64,000 nucleotides of DNA from assembly GCA_001724265.1 (NCBI GenBank), contig MEDY01000080.1, forward strand, positions 1 to 64,000, in the 5' to 3' direction. The notes beneath the pieces are model-generated. The model worked only from the letters and a program-made list of their open reading frames with translations. It was not told the origin of the DNA and did no database searches. Numbering within the stretch: the stretch's first letter is position 1; every line of letters begins with the position of its first letter. Below, piece after piece: positions 57,167-64,000 of the stretch. The stretch comes from Rhizaria sp. SCN 62-66 (taxonomy: Eukaryota; Rhizaria, unplaced). A program made the position numbers and the translations under genes.

Positions 57167-60100
57167 TTACGGCGCGGGCTGCGCAGTGATCGTGAGCGCA
57201 GGCCAGCCAAAACTGTCACCATTGCGATTTGCGGCGTCGACGCCGTTGTTGCTGTTGTTGCTGTTGCTGTGGATGAACTCGCCGTTGGGCCACAGTAGCA
57301 CGTGCGCCAGGAACAGCGTGGTCACGCAGCACAGCGCCTGCGCCGCCACGGCGGCCACGGCCACGGCCGCGCCGGCCGCCGAGCCCGCTGCGGCGCCAGC
57401 GGATAGCGCGACGTCGAGCAGCAGCGGCGCCGCGGCGGCCAGCAGCAGCACCAGCGCGGGCGCCAGCTCGTGCGAGAGAAGGCCCGACGCGAGAGCAGAC
57501 AGCTCGCCGCCCGGCCGCGCCGCAGCTTTCGCGCTCGCACTCGCAGGGTTGGTGCTGGCGCTGGTGCCGGCGCCGTGGCCGTGGCTGGGCCGCGCGAAGC
57601 CGAGCGGAGCGGGCAGCTGCCAGGGCGTGGCAGGCAGCGCCCGGTGCGCGCCTGCTGAAGCGGTAGCCGCGTTGCCGGCGGCGGCGGACAGGTGCGCGAG
57701 CACGCGGGCGGCGTCGTGGCCGAAGGCGAGGCGCGTGGCCAGCGCGTAGCCCGGCGTCGCCCCCGGCACGCAGACCCATAGCGCGCGCGCGCGGGTCACC
57801 AGCACGCCCGCGGCCACCGCGGCGGGCACCGCGCCGGGGGTGCCGGGGCCGGCGGCCACGGCCGCAGCAGCAGCGGCGGCAGCGGGCTTGGCCCCGGTCG
57901 CAGCGGTGGCGGCAGAGGCGCGCGCAGCCGACGCAGACGCAGACGCTGGCGCAGGCGCAGGTGCAGCGGTGGCGGGGAACGCGCGGAAGGGCGCGGCGAC
58001 GGCGCGGTAGACGCGGACGCTGAAGACGATGGTGCCGACGAGCACGACGGTGCAGCGCTGCGGGAGCGGCAGCGCGAGCAGCAGCAGCGACGCCGCGCCC
58101 AGCAGCGGGGGGAAGCACAGCGGCCCCAGCCACGCCGGCAGCACGCCGGCGCCGCCACGCTGCGCACCGACGCCCGCGCCCGTGCCCGCACTCGCGCCAG
58201 CGGGAGCGGAGACGCCAGAGCCGCCTGAGACAGAGGCTGGCGGCAGCGTGAGCGCGTGGCGCAGCGAGCCGCCAACGAGGGCGTCTGCGAGCACGAGCGC
58301 GGCCGAGACTAGCGGCGCGGGCAGGAACAGCTCCACAGGCAGCAGCAGCGCCGCCAGGACCGCGCGCGCGACGCACGCGGCCGCCGCGGCCACAGGGCCC
58401 GCAGCAGACGCGGACACAGGTGCCGCGGACTTGGCAGCGGTCGCGGGTGCGTCGTCAGCGGAGGCGGCCGCGGCGAGCGCGAAGCCCGTGTCTGCGGCCG
58501 CGGCCGCTGCGTGGACGGCGCGCGCGAGGACGACGGGCGCCGTGGCTGGAGACAGCGCCGCAAAGACCGCGGCGGCGGCCCAGGAGGGTGCGAAGGACGG
58601 CGGGCGCGCGGCCAGCGAGAGCGGCAGCGAGGCTGCCACGGCGCGCAGCGAGCCCGTGGGCGCGGCGGCGGGCGCGGGGAAGGACCGGCAGCCCAGTGGG
58701 CGCAGCGGCGGCAGCGGCCACGCGCCGTGGTGCGCGGGGCAAGTATCGTTGCCATGCGTGTAGCTGACGTCGGGCTCGGGCACGCACAGACACAGCGCGC
58801 GCGGGGGCAGCGTGAACATCTCGCCGGCTGCCGCAGCAGTCATCGCACTCGCCGCGGCGCTCGCAGCAGCGGCGGCAGCGGCAGCGGCGGCGGCGGACGC
58901 GGAGCCCCTATTGCCGCGGCGCGAGCCCGCCGCAGCGGCCGCGGGGGTCGCAGCGGGCGTGGCGCTGGCACTGGCGTTGGAGGCGCCGACGGGGGCGGTG
59001 TCCAGGCCGGCGACACTTGCGCACAGCGGCAGCATCAGCGCCATCGTCGTCGGCACTGCCGTCGCAGAGGCAGAGGCAGAGGCAGCATTGCCAGCGCGCG
59101 CAGTGCCAGCAGCAGGGCCAGCAGCAGCGGAGGCGGAGGCGGAGGCGCCGACCCAGGGAACGAGCACGGCGCCGGACGTCGCAGCACGGGCCGCAACCAC
59201 GCGCGCATGCGCGTCGACACCCCGCGCGCCGTGGGTGGCGCACGCGCCCCAGAGCCTGCGGCGCACAGCGCGCGCGACGCCACGGGGCGCGAGCAGCGCC
59301 GCGGTAGCCGCGGGCGGCAGCAGGCGCTCTCCGTAGGCGGGCACCAGCGCCGTGGCCACCCAGCGCAGCAGCGCGACCGCCGCCGCCGCCTCGTCCTCGC
59401 CCTCTGCGGCGTCCTCCTCTTCGTCTTCGTCTGCGGCCGCTCTCACGCCTCCAGAGGCGGCGGCGGCAGCGGCAGCAGCGGCGAGGTGGGTGAGCAGGGG
59501 CGAGGAAACGAGGCCGCCGTCAAGCGCAACGCCCCAGGCGCCTCTGACAGCCGCGGCGGCCTCGGCGGCGGCCGCGGCCGCGGCGGGCGAGGCGGCGGTC
59601 GCGGCGGCCAGTCTAGCGCCCGAGGCGGCCAGCACCGCGTCGTCGCTGTAGGAGCACTCGCACGCGCACCCGCACTCAGCGCCGCTGCCGTGGTGAGAGA
59701 CGGGGGCAGAGCCGTCGGCCGGGGGCGTCTGACTGGGTGCGCGGCGCGGCTGGCGCTGGGTCGTGGTGAGAGCGCGCGTGAGCGCCGCGAGGGGCATGAG
59801 GACCTCGAGCGGGGCGGCCAGCACAGCAGCCGCGGCGACGGACGAGGCCGTGAACAGCAGCAGCGCGGGCGCCAGCAGCAGCGCGCTCCAGTCGAGACCG
59901 GCCGCAGGCACGCTGCCGCCCTGCGCACCCCCATGAGTACCCCCATGAGAGCCGTGAGAACTGCTGTTAGAGCTGCCCGAGGTCGAGCGGCCCGAAGACG
60001 GATAGACACAGAGGATGTCGGTGTCGGCGAGCGAAAGCAGCGCCAGCCCGTCCCCCACGACGGCGAAACCGCCAGAAAGACTCGCACTCGCGCTGGCGCT

Positions 60101-61729
60101 GGCGCTGGCGCTGGCACTCGAGGGGGTCAGGCCGTCGGCGCTGTAGGAGTGGGATAGGGCGCCCGACGCGGGGTCGAAGCCGTGGCCCTGGCCGTGCGTC
60201 TGGCCGTACAGCGCCGCGTCGTCCTGGCCCTGGTAGCCGCCAGCAGCCGCACTCGCGCTCCCGCCCGCAGCAGCGCCGTCAGTCTGCAAGTGCGCAGAGT
60301 GCGACTGCGACTGTGTGAGGAGGCCCAGCGCGGCCGCGGTGGCCGTCAGCGCGCGCGCCGCGGTGCCCGCCGCGGCGTTGGCCCCTGCCCAGATGTACGC
60401 GCTCACGGCGGCGGGTGCGTGGCGGATGAGGAAGCGGTGCAGCGCGATCTGGCGGCGCACCAGCGCGGGTACCAGCCTCACCAGCCCGCCCTCCGCGGCC
60501 GTGGCCGTGGGCGGGGGGCTCGCGCTGGCGTCGGATGACGCGGTGGCGGCGTCGGCGGCGGGAGCGGTGCCCGCGGCCGGGAGCGCCATGGTCGCGGCGG
60601 CGGCGGCGTGCGCGGGCGAGAGCATCAGCACTACACGCAGCCGCGGCGGCGCCTGGGGGCCGGACACGGCCGCCAGCGCGGCGGCCGCGGCGGCAGCGGC
60701 GGCAGCGGCCGCGGCGTCGGAGGAAGCGGCCGTGGCGCGTGCCCGCGCCTGCGCCTGCGCGCGCGCGAGCGCCCGGGCGGCGGCGACGCGCTCGCGGGCC
60801 TCGTCCAGTGACAGCCCCGACGCCTCGGCCTCCGCCTCAGCCTCAGCCTCGGCCTCAGCGGCCGACTCCTCTTCGGCCTCGGCCTCGGCTTCCGCTGCAG
60901 CCTCGGCGGCGGCCTCAGCGGCGGCCTCGGCGGCGGCGTCCGCGGCGGCGTCGAAAGCGGATGCGTACTCGACTGCGACGGCGGCCTCGAGCGCGGCGAC
61001 GTACCCCGCGGTCGAGAGGGCGTGCCGTGAAAGCGCGAGCGACAGCGGCCGCGGCCGCGACTGCTGGGCCGGAGACTGCGACTGCAGCTGATCGCGCGCA
61101 GCAGCAGCCGTTGCCGCCGTCGCCGCCGTTGCCGCAGAGCCAATGCCCGAGGTCATGACACCGGCCTCAGCCTCAGCGGCTTCGGCCTCCGCGGCGGCCT
61201 CGGCCTCGGCGGCGGCGAGCTGTTCATCGAGGAAGTCGCCCTCGACCTCCCCGTCGTGGTCGCCGAAACCGTCCGCATCGCCCTCCCCGTCGCCGTGGCC
61301 GTGGCCGTGGCCGTGGGCGCCGGAGAGAGAGAACGCGGCCAGCGGCAGCCCGGCACCCGCGCGCAGCAGCAGCAGCGCAGTCGCACTACCCACGCTCACC
61401 GGCGCAGACCCAGACCGAGACGCAGCGCCAGCGCCAGCGCCTACCGTCGCCGGGACACTGCTCGCGGTACCCGCCGTGTGCGCGGTGCGTGTAGCCAAGG
61501 GCGGGGCTGCTAGGCGCTGCGCCCAGTCCAGGTGCGGCGCCAGCGGGCCGACGCGCGCGACGGCGGGCAGCAGTAGCGAGAGGTACAGCGCGGCCGGCAG
61601 CAGCACCGTCGCCCATAGCGCCAGCAGCAGCAGCGGCGGCGACAGCGAGCCCGCGCGCCCGCATAGGCGGCGGCGACTGCCCGGCTGCGGCTGTACGGCG
61701 TTCACGCACAGTGCGGCGGGGGGCGGACA

Positions 61730-61771
<42 letters not shown>

Positions 61772-62066
61772 TTGAGCTTGAGCCTGTGACTGTGCCACGG
61801 GCGAAGCGCACGCGACGGAGACGGCGGCAGTGCCCGTCGAGCCCAATGAAACGCCGGACTTGGCTGTGGGCGTAGAGGGCACTCCCGGCGTCGCGGAGCC
61901 AGCCGCCGGCCCAGAGCCAGCGCCGGAGCCAGAGCCAGCGGAGGGGAGGTCCAGGGGCGCAGGCGCCGAGCCAGCGCCAGCGGCGGAGACAGTGCCAGCG
62001 TTGCTGTTGCGCACAGACGTGAGGCGCTTACCGCTGCCGCTGCCGCTGCTGTTGCTGTTGTTGTTC

Positions 62067-62098
<32 letters not shown>

Positions 62099-62818
62099 AG
62101 CGGGGGGCGTGGAGGGCTGTGAGGTCGCGCTGCCCTTCTTGGTGTTGCTGTTGTTGCGCTTACCGGCGTTCTGCTGAGCCTGCGCCTGAGCCTGGGCCTC
62201 AGCTGCAGCGGCAGCGGCGGCAGCAGCGTCGGCCGCGGCTTTAGCCTTAGCAGCAGCGGCTTCAGCAGCAGCCTCAGTCTCGGCCTCGGCAGCAGCCTTA
62301 GCGGCAGCGGCCTCCGCAGCAGCAGCAGCAGCAGCAGCAGCAGCGCCGTCATCGTTGCTCTCAGACGCCGCCTCGTCAGCACCAACCGCAGTCGCATCAC
62401 TGCGACCGTTCTGCTCCTGCTCCTGTTCGGCTTCACTGTCACTCACAGCGTCGTCATCGTCATCGTCATCGTCGTCATCGTCATCAACGCCGTCGTCGTC
62501 GTCGTCGTCGAGGTCGTCGCTCGACTCAGAGCCCTGCCGACTGCCACCGGCTTCGGCGCCGCCGCTGCCCCTGTTGCCGTTGCCGATGTCACCGCCGTCG
62601 TCGCTCTCGCTGTCGCTGGCCTGCAAGAACGTGTGGGTCATGCGGCCCCCCGCCCCGCCCATAGTAGCGCCCGCGCTCGCGCCACCGCGCCGATTGCGCA
62701 GCCCGCCGCCAGCCAGCACAGCCACCGGCGGCGCGCGCCGGCCGGGGGGCCCGCGGACCTCCTGCCAGGGCGCCTCGGCCGGCGGTGGCGTCGGCGTCGG
62801 CGACAGCACCGCCCCTCT

Positions 62819-62875
<57 letters not shown>

Positions 62876-64000
62876 TGCAGCCAGCGCGGGGGCCGGGGTG
62901 CCCGAGGCCGAGAGGGGCGGCAGCGGCGACGGCAGCCGCGTCGGGGCTGGGATCGTCGTCCCCGCCGTCGCCGTCGCGCCGCCCGCCGCTCTCGCGCTGT
63001 TCCCGGCCGCAGCGTTGGCGCCGGCGTTGGTCGAGTTGGTGCCCGCTCTGGCAGGGGCCTTGTTGGGGGACGTGGCCGACACCGTCGTGACCGTGTGCGC
63101 GCGCGCCAACTGCGCCGCAGCGGCACCGCTGTTCGCCTGCTGAGAGTGTGGTGACAGCTGAGACTGAGACTGAGACTGCGAGGGGCCGGCGTTCGCAGCG
63201 GCGGGGGCGCGGGCGCCGGCGACGGCAGAGACCGAGGCGGCCACGGTGGCGGCGGCAGTCAGCGCGGGCGTGTGGCTGCGGGAGGACGCGACGTCGCGCC
63301 GGTCCTTGCCGCTCACGTTGCTGTTGGCGATGTTGCCGTCTTTGCGCTCGCCCCCGCGCACTCGGTCGGCCGCAGTCGCAGCGCCAGCGCCGGGTGCGGG
63401 CGTGGTCGCGGTCGGGGGCGGGGGCCCCGCCGCCGCAGAGGAGGCGGCGGCCGCTGCGGTGGGTGCGGAGGCCTTGAGGCCGGGGTTGGTCCTGGTCCGC
63501 ACCGGCCGCCCTGCCGCGCCCGCAGCGGCCGCAGCAGAGTTCGCACCATTGCCAGCGCCGCTGTTGTTCGATGCGACCGCGGCGGCGATGACCGCGGCCG
63601 CGGTGGGCGCACCCGCCCGCACGGTCCCAGCGGCGGCGCCGGAGCCCGGGGCTGCGCCGGCGCCGGCGGCGGGCAGCGGGGGCGTGGGGGCGGCGGCGGG
63701 CGGGGGCGACAGTACGGCGCGCACGTAAGCCGGCAGCGCGCTGGGGTTAGCGTAGGCCGCCGGGGTGCCCGCAGGGCGCTTCACTGCGCCGCCACCTGCA
63801 CCGCCACCGCCACCTCCACCAGCAGCGGCGGCCGCGGCGGAGGCTACGGCGGCGGCCGCGGCGGCGGCCGCGGCAGCGGCGGTGCCGGGGCCCGGGGTGA
63901 TCGTGGTCACCGAGGCGCCCGAGGTCGTGTACACCGCCTTGGGCGGGTTCACTGGCGCAGCCGCGCCGCCCTGGCCGGAGCCGGCGGACGCACCGGGCGC
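57167..64000 (-). CDS. Gene O: very large Ala-rich putative multi-pass membrane protein, 5' partial
   Basis: The minus-strand frame is open from the window edge (64000) to TAA at 57167-57169, at least 2277 residues without any TAG. No Met fits as a start, so the beginning lies outside. The first third is low complexity: poly-Ala, Ser-Gln repeats, an Asp-rich acidic run, Asn tracts and (Gln-Ala)n. Hydrophobic segments follow: LLLLALWATVLLPAALYLSL, LLLAPALLLFTASSVAAAAV, AVLAALLLPVELFLPAPLV, LLGAASLLLLALPLPQRCTV, ALVLLLAAAAPLLLDVALS and AAQALCCVTTLFLAHVLLWP. Between them are long Ala/Glu and His/Gly linkers. I recognise no family; hydrophobic segments late in the protein could suggest a membrane enzyme, but there is no motif to support it. 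Ala/Leu bias can mimic TM helices, so TM calls are tentative. The lack of internal stops over 6.8 kb supports coding, though high GC makes this weaker. Confidence 0.6.
61732..61785 (-). repeat. Nine hexamers (GAGCCT on +) coding Gln-Ala in gene O
   Basis: Nine tandem hexamers, two with a T substitution, encode (Gln-Ala)n on the minus strand. Likely length-variable. Confidence 0.93.
62827..62876 (-). repeat. GCG/GGC trinucleotide run coding poly-Ala in gene O
   Basis: About 16 tandem GGC/GCG units, read as Ala on the minus strand. A slippage-prone and assembly-difficult stretch. Confidence 0.9.

Noticed and set aside
1-64000. CRISPR arrays, insertion sequences, transposons, viral genes
   Set aside because: No regular spacer arrays, transposase, integrase, reverse transcriptase or capsid motifs seen on either strand.

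Overview
The window is nuclear DNA from a unicellular eukaryote. Its genes carry spliceosomal introns and encode eukaryote-only proteins: TAF9, AP-1 sigma, TMEM208/SND2, TMEM260, QTRT2, a GATase-CPSase fusion and a polycystin-1-like receptor. Coding DNA is very GC-rich and full of homopolymers (Ala, Gln, Asp, Asn, His-Gly), while intergenic DNA is AT-richer. I see no fused ATCase/DHOase on the CPSase, which argues against animals, fungi and amoebozoans. A DRC8/EFCAB2-like EF-hand protein hints at a flagellate. I cannot name the species.

Layout, 15 genes: A (+, 1-6753, partial, low-complexity giant); B (+, 7243-11507, AT-hook-like); C (-, 12313-13451, multi-pass membrane protein); D (-, 13801-19098, CPSase II); E (+, 20170-23199, cyclin-like); F (-, 23638-24606, TMEM208/SND2); G (+, 24864-25547, TAF9); H (-, 26248-26904, AP-1 sigma); I (+, 27692-31111, TMEM260); J (+, 32092-47223, a receptor of about 5000 residues with sushi, REJ, GPS and polycystin-like membrane regions); K (-, 49299-49923, NDUFB8-like); L (+, 50294-50945, EF-hand); M (-, 51331-54219, F-box/LRR); N (+, 54647-56344, QTRT2); O (-, 57167-64000, partial Ala-rich membrane giant). 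They are mostly unrelated housekeeping genes in mixed orientation, not an operon or island.

The main discovery is that TAG does not behave as a stop codon. Four genes (A, B, E, J) have one internal in-frame TAG, with the same frame open on both sides. Gene A also ends TAG-TGA. All 15 genes end in TAA or TGA and none in TAG. This suggests a nuclear code in which UAG is sense and UAA/UGA are stops. The gene J TAG lies at an alternating hydrophobic beta-strand position before a cysteine, which weakly favours Leu over Gln. A second unusual trait is the intron donor consensus GTACGT: +4 is C in 13 of 13 introns, where most eukaryotes have A.
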